NCBI GenBank assembly: GCA_964275585.1
Contig: CAXYCJ010000012.1
Location: 19,229-83,228 of the forward strand
Direction of reading: 5' to 3'
Length of the DNA: 64,000 bases
Source of the DNA: D2472 sp964275585
GTDB taxonomy: Bacteria; Pseudomonadota; Gammaproteobacteria; Magnimaribacterales; D2472
The position numbers and the translations under genes were made by a program. Position 1 is the first letter of the stretch. Every line of letters begins with the position of its first letter. This document shows positions 53,101 through 62,345 of this stretch, in pieces. Under the pieces are notes generated by a model. The model saw only the letters and a program-made list of their open reading frames with translations, made no database searches and was not told the origin of the DNA.

Positions 53101-55590
53101 ATGAACAAAAACATAACTATGATGTTGCTTTTATTTACCTTTATTTCTTGTGGTGGAGGCGGAGGTGGGGGCGCAAAAAGTACTCCAATAGTTTCCCAAC
53201 CACCCACTCCGCCCACTCCGCCACCAGCACTTTCATACGATGAATTAAAAGATCAATATGAAGGTTACTATGAGTACCAAAGCCAATGGGGTTTAGATAT
53301 TATTAATGCCTCGTCAGCCTATGCCAGGGGGGCAACTGGTCTAGGTGTCACTATTGGTATAACTGATTCAGGGTTAGATGATACTCACACAGAGATAAGT
53401 ATAAGTAGAGTCTCAGGAGATAGCGCTCTTTCATATTCAAATTATTCACCAAGCACAAGTCAGAAAAGACATGGGACTATGGTCGCCTCAGTTGCAGCAG
53501 GCAAGCAAGATAAAACAGAGATTACACCAATGCATGGTGTAGCTTTTGAAGCAAATGTTTTATTTGTAGCAATTCAGTTAGCCGAACCAGATCCTGACTA
53601 TGATCCTGTTGATTTAGGTAGTGATGATGGCTCAGGCACTGTGACTGATGCTCCAGATTTTACTGGAATTGATAATTTCTTTAGTCAGTTATTTGAAATT
53701 TACAACGACTATGATGTGGATATTGTAAATAATAGTTACGGCTATTCTGGCAATATTATTGATTATACTGAGGCTCAAGTTAGATATGCCTTTCCAAAGA
53801 CTATTTTAGAAATGTCGCAGGCAGAAACTCCGGATGCTGAAAAAACTATTTATGTTTGGGCAGCTGGTAATGCAGGTGGTTATGCTGATCAAGGTGTTGA
53901 CTATTCTAGTCCAGAACTCCTGCCAGGAATGGCCCATTACATACCTGAAATTCAAGGGCATTCTATCGCTGTTGCATCTGTAGATGAAAATGGTTCTATC
54001 AGCAGTTTCTCTAGTAGATGTGGAGTAGCGCAGGACTATTGTATTTCTGCACCAGGAGGGCAAGTTACGGCTGCTTATCCAACCTCAAGCTCTGATACAG
54101 GGATATATATAGGCAACCCAAATGATGATAATTATAATTCTTGCATTCAAGATAATTCTTGTTTTGCTGTAACTAGTGGAACCTCCTTTGCAGCTCCATT
54201 TGTCTCGGGTGGGCTAGCAGTCATAGCGGACTATTTTGAGGGTCAGTTAGGAAACACGGAAATTGTGACTCGCCTATTCAGTACTGCTAACAAAAAAGGG
54301 GTGTATGGAGATAAAGCAATTTACGGACAAGGTTTAATGGATTTAAATGCTGCAACGGCTCCGGTGGGCCAAGTAACAGCCATGTTAAGTCAAAATTTAA
54401 ATGGTCCAATGGTTTCAGCCTCTTTTACAAGCATTCAGCTTACCAGCCCTTCGTTTGGGGATGCTGTCTCTAATGGAATTGCCAATCAAACTATTATATT
54501 TTTTGATGAACTAGGAGCTCCGTTTAGGAGTTCCTTGGAAAGCCTAACTTCAGACTATAGAAACCAAATAGTTAATCTAGATGGTTTCCATGGCATGCAA
54601 CAACCTATTCCAAGAGCAATATATAAAGATGAAGGAGTCTTTGAAATTGGAAGTTACAAAAATCAAAATCTTGCTCAAGAATTAATTAATCCAATTTACT
54701 TACTGGATGCTTATAAGGACCGTAATGAATTTTTTACATACTTTAATCAATCTAAAAATAATTTTATTAGTCATGGGATTAATGGAAGTTGGGCCTTGGG
54801 AATTTTTCAAGACTCAGAATTAAGGATTAAGAATCAATTAAGATCTAAATTTAGCAATCCTTGGTTTAATTTCAGTGCCTCAGGAACCTCGCTAGGAACA
54901 ATAATGAACCTAAGCTCCAATCTTGATATGGCATTTACAGTCTCCTCTGGAAGAAAAAAATTTCAAGCTAATGAAATTTTTTCTGAAGCAAATTCGAGTA
55001 CCGTTGCCGTGGTTGAATTTCAACCGAGGTCATCCCTGCCCTCAATTCAATTTGGACTCCTGAAAGAAAATAGCACAAGTTTAGGCTTAAGTGGTTCAGG
55101 TGCTTTTAATAGCAACAATAATGAAATGACTTCTTTTGCTGGGTTATCTAACTCTATAAATCTTCTGGGCGGGAAACTATTTGGTTCTGTTTACTGGGGC
55201 AGATCGCCTGGAATTTCTAACCAAGATGGGATGATAAGCTCATTTTCAGATTTGGAGTCTTCTGCTTTTGGCCTAGGGTTTTTAAAAACTTCTGTGTTTA
55301 CTTTAGGCGATCAATTCATCCTGACTATTGACCAACCAATTCGCGTTGAATCAGGTAAGCTAAATTTAAGCATTCCCGTATACAGAACAAAAGAAAAAAA
55401 TGTCATATTTAATTCTTTTGGATTTGATTTAGATCCAAGTGGAAGAGAAATAAACTCAAAAGCAGAATACTCAACATCTTATAAAAATATTGGTCTTGGT
55501 TTTACTATGGGCTATAAATCAGACCCTTATCATATTAAATTAATGCAAGATTATTGGTACGCGTCATTAGGTTTCAATATTAAGATTTAA
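53101..55590 (+). CDS. Subtilisin-like (S8) serine protease lipoprotein with C-terminal beta-rich domain
   Basis: An 829-residue protein. A lipoprotein signal ends in FTFISC (Cys17), followed by seven glycines and a Pro-rich linker (PPTPPTPPP). The catalytic triad is Asp89 (GITDSGLDD), His124 (RHGTMVAS) and Ser362 (TSGTSFAAPFVSGG). From about residue 430 the C-terminal half is rich in alternating beta-strands and ends YWYASLGFNIKI, like an autotransporter barrel. It is probably a surface protease, either self-displayed or delivered by the T2SS encoded nearby. Confidence 0.88.
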   Translation: MNKNITMMLLLFTFISCGGGGGGGAKSTPIVSQPPTPPTPPPALSYDELKDQYEGYYEYQSQWGLDIINASSAYARGATGLGVTIGITDSGLDDTHTEISISRVSGDSALSYSNYSPSTSQKRHGTMVASVAAGKQDKTEITPMHGVAFEANVLFVAIQLAEPDPDYDPVDLGSDDGSGTVTDAPDFTGIDNFFSQLFEIYNDYDVDIVNNSYGYSGNIIDYTEAQVRYAFPKTILEMSQAETPDAEKTIYVWAAGNAGGYADQGVDYSSPELLPGMAHYIPEIQGHSIAVASVDENGSISSFSSRCGVAQDYCISAPGGQVTAAYPTSSSDTGIYIGNPNDDNYNSCIQDNSCFAVTSGTSFAAPFVSGGLAVIADYFEGQLGNTEIVTRLFSTANKKGVYGDKAIYGQGLMDLNAATAPVGQVTAMLSQNLNGPMVSASFTSIQLTSPSFGDAVSNGIANQTIIFFDELGAPFRSSLESLTSDYRNQIVNLDGFHGMQQPIPRAIYKDEGVFEIGSYKNQNLAQELINPIYLLDAYKDRNEFFTYFNQSKNNFISHGINGSWALGIFQDSELRIKNQLRSKFSNPWFNFSASGTSLGTIMNLSSNLDMAFTVSSGRKKFQANEIFSEANSSTVAVVEFQPRSSLPSIQFGLLKENSTSLGLSGSGAFNSNNNEMTSFAGLSNSINLLGGKLFGSVYWGRSPGISNQDGMISSFSDLESSAFGLGFLKTSVFTLGDQFILTIDQPIRVESGKLNLSIPVYRTKEKNVIFNSFGFDLDPSGREINSKAEYSTSYKNIGLGFTMGYKSDPYHIKLMQDYWYASLGFNIKI

Positions 55591-55597
55591 ATAAAAT

Positions 55598-56380
55598 ATG
55601 ATGGAGCAGGAGTTGGAGTTATCTTTTAAAGATGAGGTTATTTATATAACTGGGGCAAGTGCGGGCATTGGGTTTGCGACAGCCAAACTTTGCCTACAAA
55701 AAGGTGCAACAGTAGTTATTACAGGTAGAAATACTAAAAATCTACAAAAAGCTGAAGCTGAACTTTTAGATATTTCTCCCGCAGTTATTGCACACAACTT
55801 AGATGTGAGTAATGAATCTGAAATTATAGAGTCATTAGATACTGTATATAAATCATGCGGCAAAATTGATGGTTTGGTTAATAATGCACCGTCAATTCAT
55901 ACTGGAAAAATCATAGACTTAGACTTTGCAGCATGGAAGACAAATTTTAAGGCTAACTTAGATGCTGTTTTTTTAACCACAAAAAAAGTTTTGCCATGGA
56001 TGATGGATGCAAAAAAAGGATCTATTGTAAATATTGCCTCTGTTGTTGGTCTAAAAGGCGTTCCATATATGTCAGCCTATGGTGCTGCAAAAGCTGGGTT
56101 AATTAATTTTTCTAAGGCCTCAGCAATTGAAGCTGCTCCTCACGTTAGGGTTAATTGCTTGATTCCTGGCGCGGTGTTAACACCCGCAACAAAAAGAGCA
56201 ATACCCGATAAACAGATGATGGATGAGACAATAAATACGATTCCACTTAAGCGCATTGCTGATCCTATTGAATTAGCTAAGCCTATTGCGTTTTTACTGA
56301 GCTCAGATGCATCTTTTATTACAGCAACTAGTTTAATTGTTGATGGTGGGAAAACAGGAGACTTAAATGCTGGAAACTGA
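55598..56380 (+). CDS. Short-chain dehydrogenase/reductase
   Basis: A 260-residue SDR with ITGASAGIG, a slightly altered VNNAP in place of NNAG, and catalytic MSAYGAAKAG. The C-terminal SLIVDGGKTGD is typical. The start could be the first or second ATG, or a TTG behind GGAG. It overlaps the KstD-like gene by 14 nt, the first pair of a five-gene run. The substrate is probably a hydroxysteroid-like or hydroxyacyl alcohol, by context. Confidence 0.86.
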   Translation: MMEQELELSFKDEVIYITGASAGIGFATAKLCLQKGATVVITGRNTKNLQKAEAELLDISPAVIAHNLDVSNESEIIESLDTVYKSCGKIDGLVNNAPSIHTGKIIDLDFAAWKTNFKANLDAVFLTTKKVLPWMMDAKKGSIVNIASVVGLKGVPYMSAYGAAKAGLINFSKASAIEAAPHVRVNCLIPGAVLTPATKRAIPDKQMMDETINTIPLKRIADPIELAKPIAFLLSSDASFITATSLIVDGGKTGDLNAGN

Positions 56381-58058
56381 AATAAACCCAAATGATGAGA
56401 AATGGTTTTCAAACATTGAGGCACCGCAAATTGTAGCTAACCCTAACCTTATTAATTGGAATGATGAAGCTGATTTAGTGGTGGTAGGCCTCGGTGGTGC
56501 TGGCGTTGCAGCTGCCAACGAAGCTCTAGACAATGGAAGCTCTGTGATTGCTATTGATAAAACCTCGGGAGGTGGAGCTACTGCAAGAAGCGGTGGTATT
56601 TTTTATGCAGGAGGTGGAACCTCTATTCAGAAAGAAGCTGGAGTAGAAGATTCACCAGAAAATATGTTCAATTATCTAATACAAGAAACAGGTGATATTG
56701 TTAAAGAAAGTACGCTAAGAAAATTCTGTGAAACCTCAGCTGAGAGCACGGAATGGCTTATTAATAATGGTGTTCGGTTCAATTCGTCATACTATAAAAC
56801 TAAGACTGGTTATCCGGGTGCTGGATACTTCTTATACCACCCAGATAATTCTTTGGTGCCAACGTATATGAAAAATGCAAAACCTGCTCCCAGAGGGCAC
56901 AGAGGTTATGAAGAAGGTCCATTTAAACCAATTGGGGTTGGTGGCACAATTTTCTATCCATTAAAAAAATCTGCCATCTCAAAAGGTCTAAAAGTCTTTC
57001 CGCAAACAGAAGCTAAGTCTCTAGTCATTAATACTGAGGGAAGAGTTATAGGTGTCAAAACATTAATGCTGCCATCAGGGAAAGTATCTGAGAAACACCA
57101 AAAACTTATGGCAAAAGCTGAGCTATTTCAAATGTTAATGCCTCAAAATATGCCTGGAGCAAAAGTATTTCAATCTATTGGCCAGTTATATCTAAATCGA
57201 GCAGAAAAAATAGAGCTCAATCATCGAGAGGTCATTTATATCAAAGCAAATAAAGGAGTATGTCTATCTACTGGAGGCTTTATATTTAATCGGGAAATGA
57301 TTCAAGAGTATGCACCAAAGTATATTGATGGAATGCCATTGGGCACATCACATGATACCGGATCTGGAATAAGACTTGGTCAAAGTGTTGGGGGCAAAAC
57401 AGATCACATGAATAGAGTGACTGCATGGAGAATGATTAATCCTCCAATCTCATTTTCTGAAGGCTTGGTTGTGAACAAGGATGGTATTAGATTTGGAAAT
57501 GAGATGGTCTATGCTGCAACCCTTGGTGATGCTATGTGTGAAAATCAAGATGGGAAAGCTTATTTAGTTCTAGACAAGGAACTATTCGCAAAGGCAAAAA
57601 TACAAGCCTCTGCTGCGCTTCCTTTTCAAAGAGATTCTGCAAGGCTCATGATGTATTTTAATGCTAAAAAAAGAAATACTATTGATGGGCTTGCAAAAAT
57701 ATATGGAATATCCACTAGCAATTTAGTTAACGCAATTGATCGCTATAACTCAGCAGCACGTGGAGATAAAGAATGTGAGTTTGGTAAAAGCGCTAAAGAT
57801 ATGCAAGAAATAAAATCACCCTTTTATATTATGGATATATCTATTGATTCGACATTAGCGCCTCTGCCCTGCTTAACCTTGGGTGGTCTAATGGTTAATG
57901 AGGAAACTGGTGAGGTATTAAACCAAGACAATAAAGAGATCCCTGGTTTGTATGCTGCTGGAAGAACAGCGATTGGTATTTGTTCAAATATATATGTTTC
58001 TGGGCTTTCTGTTGCTGATTGTATTTTTTCTGGCAGACGGATTGGTCAGAACCTATAA
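56367..58058 (+). CDS. FAD-dependent 3-ketosteroid dehydrogenase-like protein (KstD/fumarate reductase family)
   Basis: A 563-residue flavoprotein. The FAD-binding motif is DLVVVGLGGAGVAAANEA (GLGGAG at 41-46), followed by GGGATARSGGIFYAGGG, a second FAD segment GLYAAGRTA, and NIYVSGLSVADCIFSG near the end, where 3-ketosteroid delta1-dehydrogenases carry a conserved Tyr and Gly. It could introduce a double bond into a ketosteroid or similar ring, or act as a related enone reductase. It lies between an SDR and an acyl-CoA synthetase. Confidence 0.8.
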   Translation: MLETEINPNDEKWFSNIEAPQIVANPNLINWNDEADLVVVGLGGAGVAAANEALDNGSSVIAIDKTSGGGATARSGGIFYAGGGTSIQKEAGVEDSPENMFNYLIQETGDIVKESTLRKFCETSAESTEWLINNGVRFNSSYYKTKTGYPGAGYFLYHPDNSLVPTYMKNAKPAPRGHRGYEEGPFKPIGVGGTIFYPLKKSAISKGLKVFPQTEAKSLVINTEGRVIGVKTLMLPSGKVSEKHQKLMAKAELFQMLMPQNMPGAKVFQSIGQLYLNRAEKIELNHREVIYIKANKGVCLSTGGFIFNREMIQEYAPKYIDGMPLGTSHDTGSGIRLGQSVGGKTDHMNRVTAWRMINPPISFSEGLVVNKDGIRFGNEMVYAATLGDAMCENQDGKAYLVLDKELFAKAKIQASAALPFQRDSARLMMYFNAKKRNTIDGLAKIYGISTSNLVNAIDRYNSAARGDKECEFGKSAKDMQEIKSPFYIMDISIDSTLAPLPCLTLGGLMVNEETGEVLNQDNKEIPGLYAAGRTAIGICSNIYVSGLSVADCIFSGRRIGQNL

Positions 58059-58076
58059 AATAATAAAGGAAAGAAA

Positions 58077-59705
58077 ATGAACTTAAATTTTGCGAGCATT
58101 TGGGAAAATACAGCTAATCTTATTCCAAATAAAATAGCTATTGTATGCGGAGAGGACAAAAAAACATGGAAGCAATATGATGATGCTGCGTCAAGGCTTG
58201 CAACTGCATTGATAGATTCTGGATTAAAAACATATTCTAAGGCTGGCTTATATTTACATAATTCAAATGAATATTTAGAATCTCAATTTGCAATTTTTAA
58301 AATTGGAGGAACTCCAATTAATGTTAACTATCGCTATAAAGCAGAAGAGCTCTTGTATCTTTTAGATAACTCAGATTGTGAAGCCCTCTTCTATCAAGCA
58401 TGTTATGCAGATCAGATAAATAAAATAAAACATTCGTTGCCTAAGATTAAAATGTGGATAGAGGTTGCTGATGGTTCGACCTCGGAAGTTGAAGAGTCTG
58501 AGCAATATGAGGATTTGCTTGAAAAATGCGCTCCAATGGATCGATGGGAAAGACCGGAAGATATTGTTTACATGCTTTATACAGGCGGCACGACTGGTAT
58601 GCCAAAAGGCGTTATGTATAACCAAGCTGAATTTATTATTGGAATGTTTAGAACTTTAAGGGCGATGGGTTATGAGCTACCTAAAGACATGGATCAAATC
58701 AATGATTACATATTAGATCTAGATACAAATAATGCATTGCCAGCAAGTCTAGTGGGATGCCCTTTAATGCATGGGACAGGAATGTGGCTGGGCTGCTTTG
58801 TGCCGCATAATTTAGGTGGCACAGTGGCTACCATTCCAGGGCTAGGGTTTGATCCAGATAAAATATGGCAAGAATGCTCAAGACTAGAAATAACAAATAT
58901 AGTAATAGTGGGTGATGCCTTCGCAAGGCCGATGCTAGATGCACTTAATGACGCCAAATTAAATGGCACACCATATAATCTAAGTTCCCTTGAGCAAATA
59001 ACTTCAAGTGGCGTTATGTGGAGCTCAGAAGTTAAAAGCGCGCTACTTGAGCATCATGACATGAGGCTCATGGACACCTTTGGGTCTACTGAAGGCGGAA
59101 TGGGAGCATCTCTTAGCACAAGAGAAAATACACCAGAAACAGCAAAATTTACCCTTAACCCAGGCATGATTGTGCTCAAAGATGATGGAGGTCTTGTAAG
59201 TCCAGGCTCTGATGATACTGGATTACTTGGAATCAGTGGCGATACAGCGATGATACCTATAGGTTATTACAAAGATGAAAAGAAAACGGCTGAAACATTT
59301 AGAGAATATAAGGGAACGCGATATAGCTTTCCTGGTGATTATGCAAAAATTGAAGCGGATGGCTCTATCACGTTGCTAGGTCGAGGAAGTAACTGTATTA
59401 ATTCTGCAGGTGAAAAAATTTATCCCGAGGAAGTAGAGGAAGCATTAAAGAAAGATCCTCTTGTATTGGATTGTTTGGTAATAGGCTTGCCTGATGAACG
59501 ATTCGGAGAAAAAATTATTGCCGTTGTATCAACTGTTGATAATAAAGAAATGGCAGAAGTTGAATTAATTAACAATGTTAGAGAAAGATTGGCTGGTTAT
59601 AAACTTCCAAAAAAAATTATATTTTCAGAGATTATTCAAAGAGCACCTAATGGAAAGGCTAATTATAAATGGGCTAAATCTTTTGCCGAAGAAAACTTAG
59701 CCTAA
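58077..59705 (+). CDS. Acyl-CoA synthetase (AMP-forming)
   Basis: A 542-residue ANL ligase with MLYTGGTTGMPKGVMYN (GG instead of SG in the P-loop), TFGSTEGGMGAS and the C-terminal APNGKANYKWAK containing the catalytic Lys. These variants are typical of acyl-CoA synthetases annotated in steroid side-chain degradation (FadD17/19-like). An AAGGAAAG ribosome-binding site is present. Substrate inferred only. Confidence 0.9.
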   Translation: MNLNFASIWENTANLIPNKIAIVCGEDKKTWKQYDDAASRLATALIDSGLKTYSKAGLYLHNSNEYLESQFAIFKIGGTPINVNYRYKAEELLYLLDNSDCEALFYQACYADQINKIKHSLPKIKMWIEVADGSTSEVEESEQYEDLLEKCAPMDRWERPEDIVYMLYTGGTTGMPKGVMYNQAEFIIGMFRTLRAMGYELPKDMDQINDYILDLDTNNALPASLVGCPLMHGTGMWLGCFVPHNLGGTVATIPGLGFDPDKIWQECSRLEITNIVIVGDAFARPMLDALNDAKLNGTPYNLSSLEQITSSGVMWSSEVKSALLEHHDMRLMDTFGSTEGGMGASLSTRENTPETAKFTLNPGMIVLKDDGGLVSPGSDDTGLLGISGDTAMIPIGYYKDEKKTAETFREYKGTRYSFPGDYAKIEADGSITLLGRGSNCINSAGEKIYPEEVEEALKKDPLVLDCLVIGLPDERFGEKIIAVVSTVDNKEMAEVELINNVRERLAGYKLPKKIIFSEIIQRAPNGKANYKWAKSFAEENLA

Positions 59706-59751
59706 GCAAAAAACTCCCTATACTGAGTCAATCATAAAATAAATAAAACAA

Positions 59752-60498
59752 TTGAAAAGATTTACTAATAAAACTGTTCTAGTTACTGGTGCAGGATCAG
59801 GCATCGGCAAGGCAACTGCTCTAAGACTGGACCAAGAAGGAGCAAATCTGATTATTGCAGATATCAATCAAAAGCACCTAATTGAAACAAAAAAATTATT
59901 ATCAAATAAAAAATCAGTTGCTAAGGTTGTAGACATATCAAAAATAAAAGATGCAAGAGTTGTTTTTCAAGAAATAGAGGATGAATTTAAGAAACTAGAT
60001 TCATTAATTAATGTTGCTGGGATTTTAAGGTTTGATAACTCTCATGAGGTTCAACCTAAGGATTGGAATAAAATATTAGAAGTAAATTTAACAGGAACTT
60101 TTTTTATGTGTAACTTGGGCTTACCTATGTTATTAAAATCAAAGGGTTCAATCGTTAATGTCTCCTCTTCAGCTGCACTAGGATCTCATGCTTGGACTGC
60201 TGCATATAGCGCCTCCAAAGGGGGTATTAGTGCATTTTCTAAAACATTAGCTGTAGAGTATGGAATGAAAGGATTAAATGTAAATTGTGTATGCCCTGCT
60301 TCTATTGAAACTCCTATGTCATCAAATCCTAATCTCCCAAAAGATATAGATACTAGGTTATTAAAGAAAATTATGCCGATTGATGGGGTAAACAGATCTC
60401 CGGACGATGTTGCTAGCACAATAGCATTTCTTGCTTCAAGTGATGCCATTCACATTAATGGAATAGATTTAAGGGTTGATGGAGGCCTTCTAACTTAG
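59752..60498 (+). CDS. Short-chain dehydrogenase/reductase (TTG start)
   Basis: A 248-residue SDR with TGAGSGIG (11-18), INVAG and catalytic AAYSASKGG. The frame begins with TTG at 59752, as no ATG fits before the first beta-strand. The Asp in IIADINQK predicts NAD(H). No clear ribosome-binding site is seen. It is followed 2 nt later by the gamma-glutamyltransferase fragment. Confidence 0.85.
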   Translation: MKRFTNKTVLVTGAGSGIGKATALRLDQEGANLIIADINQKHLIETKKLLSNKKSVAKVVDISKIKDARVVFQEIEDEFKKLDSLINVAGILRFDNSHEVQPKDWNKILEVNLTGTFFMCNLGLPMLLKSKGSIVNVSSSAALGSHAWTAAYSASKGGISAFSKTLAVEYGMKGLNVNCVCPASIETPMSSNPNLPKDIDTRLLKKIMPIDGVNRSPDDVASTIAFLASSDAIHINGIDLRVDGGLLT

Positions 60499-60500
60499 GT

Positions 60501-60782
60501 ATGAAATTCTTACTTTCTTTTCTCCTCCTTTTTATTACCAGCGCTGAAACCGCAACTTTTAGCTCCCAATCAATAATTCATCCTGAGGTTGGTCAAAATG
60601 GTATGGTGGTATCACAGCATTATCTTGCGACTGATGTTGGGCATTCTATTCTTGAGTCTGGAGGCAATGCTTATGATGCATCTATTGCTGTAGCCTTTGC
60701 TCTAGCTGTTGTATTGCCGAGAGCAGGAAATATAGGTGGGGGTGGATTCATGGTTATGTATGATCAAGAATCTAAGAAAAGA
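60501..60782 (+). CDS. Gamma-glutamyltransferase, N-terminal fragment cut by the adapter join
   Basis: Signal peptide (about 1-17) then NGMVVSQHYLATDVGHSILESGG in two parts (NGMVVSQHYLA, LATDVGHSILESGG), GNAYDASIAVAFALAVV and GNIGGGGFMVMYDQ, all typical of the GGT large-subunit N-terminus. Native sequence stops after Arg94 at 60782. The next codons (LCVDTTA, stop) are read from the synthetic adapter. The remaining ~450 residues, including the autocleavage Thr, are missing. GGT acts in the periplasm on glutathione and gamma-glutamyl peptides. Confidence 0.9.
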
Positions 60783-60833
60783 GTACTCTGCGTTGATACC
60801 ACTGCTTAAAGCAGTGGTATCAACGCAGAGTAC
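60783..60833. other. Two head-to-head SMART/SMARTer adapter copies (synthetic chimera junction)
   Basis: A perfect 25-nt inverted repeat: 60783-60807 is the reverse complement of 60809-60833, with one A between. The right arm begins AAGCAGTGGTATCAACG and ends GAGTAC, identical to the Clontech SMART/SMARTer template-switch/PCR oligo. The same arm does not occur elsewhere in the window. Gene content and base composition change completely across it. Confidence 0.96.
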
Positions 60834-60837
60834 TAGT

Positions 60838-60914
60838 CGGGCTATAGCGCAGCCTGGTAGCGCGTCCGTCTGGGGGACGGGAGGTCGCAGGTTCGAGTCC
60901 TGCTAGCCCGACCA
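60838..60914 (+). tRNA. tRNA-Pro (anticodon GGG)
   Basis: A 77-nt cloverleaf including an encoded CCA. The acceptor stem CGGGCTA (60838-60844) pairs with TAGCCCG (60904-60910), then A and CCA. The anticodon stem TCCGT/ACGGG encloses CTGGGGG with anticodon GGG at 60872-60874. The T-arm has GGTTCGAGTCC. It starts 5 nt after the adapter and belongs to the alphaproteobacterial part. Confidence 0.95.
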
Positions 60915-60917
60915 ATC

Positions 60918-60957
60918 ATAAAACGTCCGCTTGCAGATGATGCAGCGGGCGTTTTAT
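60918..60957 (+). terminator. Rho-independent terminator after tRNA-Pro
   Basis: ATAAAACGTCCGC (60918-60930) pairs with GCGGGCGTTTTAT (60945-60957) with one G-U pair; TGCA/TGCA extends the stem to a GATGA loop. The 3' arm ends in TTTTAT. It lies 3 nt after the tRNA and 24 nt before the dcd start. Confidence 0.8.
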
Positions 60958-60981
60958 GCATAACGGCAGGTAATTGAGACT

Positions 60982-62066
60982 ATGAGCACATTTCCGACAG
61001 GCGTTTTATCCGACCGACAGATGACCCAAATGATCAAGGCTGGCCAAATATCGGCATCCCAACCTATCAATGCCAGACAAATTCAGCCTGCATCGCTTGA
61101 TTTGCGCCTTGGATCCGTTGCTTACCGCGTGCGCGCCTCTTTTCTAAGCGGCAAAAACGCCAGCGTTTCAGATCGGCTTGGGATCTTCAAAATGCACGAA
61201 ATGGATTTGAGCGAGGGGGCAGTTTTGGAAAAAGGCTGCGTTTATGTGGTACCATTGCTTGAGTCTTTGGATCTACCTAATGATATGAATGCTGCCGCAT
61301 CTGCAAAATCATCAATCGGACGGCTCGATCTTCTCACGCGTGTTATAACGGATAGTGGAGTGGAATTTGACCGCATCCCCGCAGGCTATCGCGGCGACCT
61401 CTATGTCGAGATTTGTCCGCGCTCTTTTTCCGTTGTTGCCCGTATGGGGCAAATGCTAAACCAAATTATTTTTCGGGCTGGCAAAACCATTATTGCGACG
61501 AAGACTTGCGCCAATTGCATAAACAAACACCTATTGTATCCGGCAATGCTGTTATCTCGGAGGGCTTGAGATTTTCCGTCGATCTTAAACCGCGTCTTAG
61601 CGACTTGGTGGGATATCGGGCAAAACCACATACAGGGGTCATCGCTCTTGATAAAATTAAACATTATAATCCGGCAGATTACTGGGAGGAAGTGCGGACA
61701 TCCGAGGAACGCATCATACTTGACCCCGGCGCATTTTATATTTTGGTCAGTAGAGAAGCTATCAGTATCCCCCCACACTGCGCAGCAGAAATGGCACCTT
61801 ACCTTGCAATGGTGGGTGAGTTTCGGGTACATTACGCCGGTTTTTTTGATCCGGGGTTTGGCTATTCCACATCAGGTACAGGATCGCGTGGTGTACTCGA
61901 AGTACGCTGCCACGAAGCTCCGTTTGTGCTTGAACATGCTCAAATCGTGGGTCGCTTAGTCTACGAGAAAATGAGTGAAGAGCCGGAGCGCCTTTACGGA
62001 TCAGAAATTGCCTCAAATTACCAAGGCCAGGGCCTCAAACTCTCCAAACACTTTAAAACCGATTGA
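60982..62066 (+). CDS. dcd: dCTP deaminase, long two-domain alphaproteobacterial form, with an apparent one-base frameshift
   Basis: Deaminates dCTP to dUTP for thymidylate synthesis. The first domain (from 60982) shows SLDLRLGSVAYRV and SSIGRLDLLTRV ... RGDLYVEICP. The frame changes near 61474-61490 (GGCAAAACC, probably one A missing), after which DEDLRQLHKQTPIVSG continues in the other frame to 62066 with MVGEFRVHYAGFFDPGFGY and GSRGVLEVRCHEAPF. Restoring one base gives 361 residues, the normal length of this tandem form in Rhodobacterales-like bacteria. Sequencing error is more likely than inactivation. Confidence 0.9.
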
Positions 62067-62345
62067 TTTTAGACCAAATGTAGAGTGCCTCTTTGACTTT
62101 TTTAGCATTTTGCCTTTGACCCGAGAACGATTTTTTTGATCACTATGTCCTTCTTTATTTGCCTTGCACTGAGATATTGCACCAAAAGCGCCATTTATCC
62201 TCTACCAATGCACTTTCCGCCTGATTACATCCCTATTCTTACCCTTTAATGGAGTTTTATTTATATTAGGGAACCAAACTCTAGTTACACCTCTTACATC
62301 TACTTTTAGGTTTGTATAAAATTGAATAAAGCTTGTGTTAGTTTA
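62067..62345. other. Convergent intergenic gap between dcd and scpB, no gene seen
   Basis: This stretch of 279 nt is more AT-rich than the flanking alphaproteobacterial genes. I see no open frame with a plausible ribosome-binding site and no strong hairpin with a T-run, although it lies between two convergent 3' ends. Confidence 0.5.

Noticed and set aside
60501..60809. A 102-residue complete small secreted protein
   Set aside because: The last seven codons and the stop are adapter sequence; the rest is the N-terminus of gamma-glutamyltransferase.
60783..60833. A perfect inverted repeat beside a tRNA gene, looking like an attachment site or terminator
   Set aside because: The arms are identical to a commercial amplification oligo, and the flanks come from different bacterial classes.
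61413..62066. A separate 217-residue gene after a first dCTP deaminase gene
   Set aside because: Its first ~20 residues do not resemble any protein, and the remainder is the second half of the long-form dCTP deaminase in a shifted frame.
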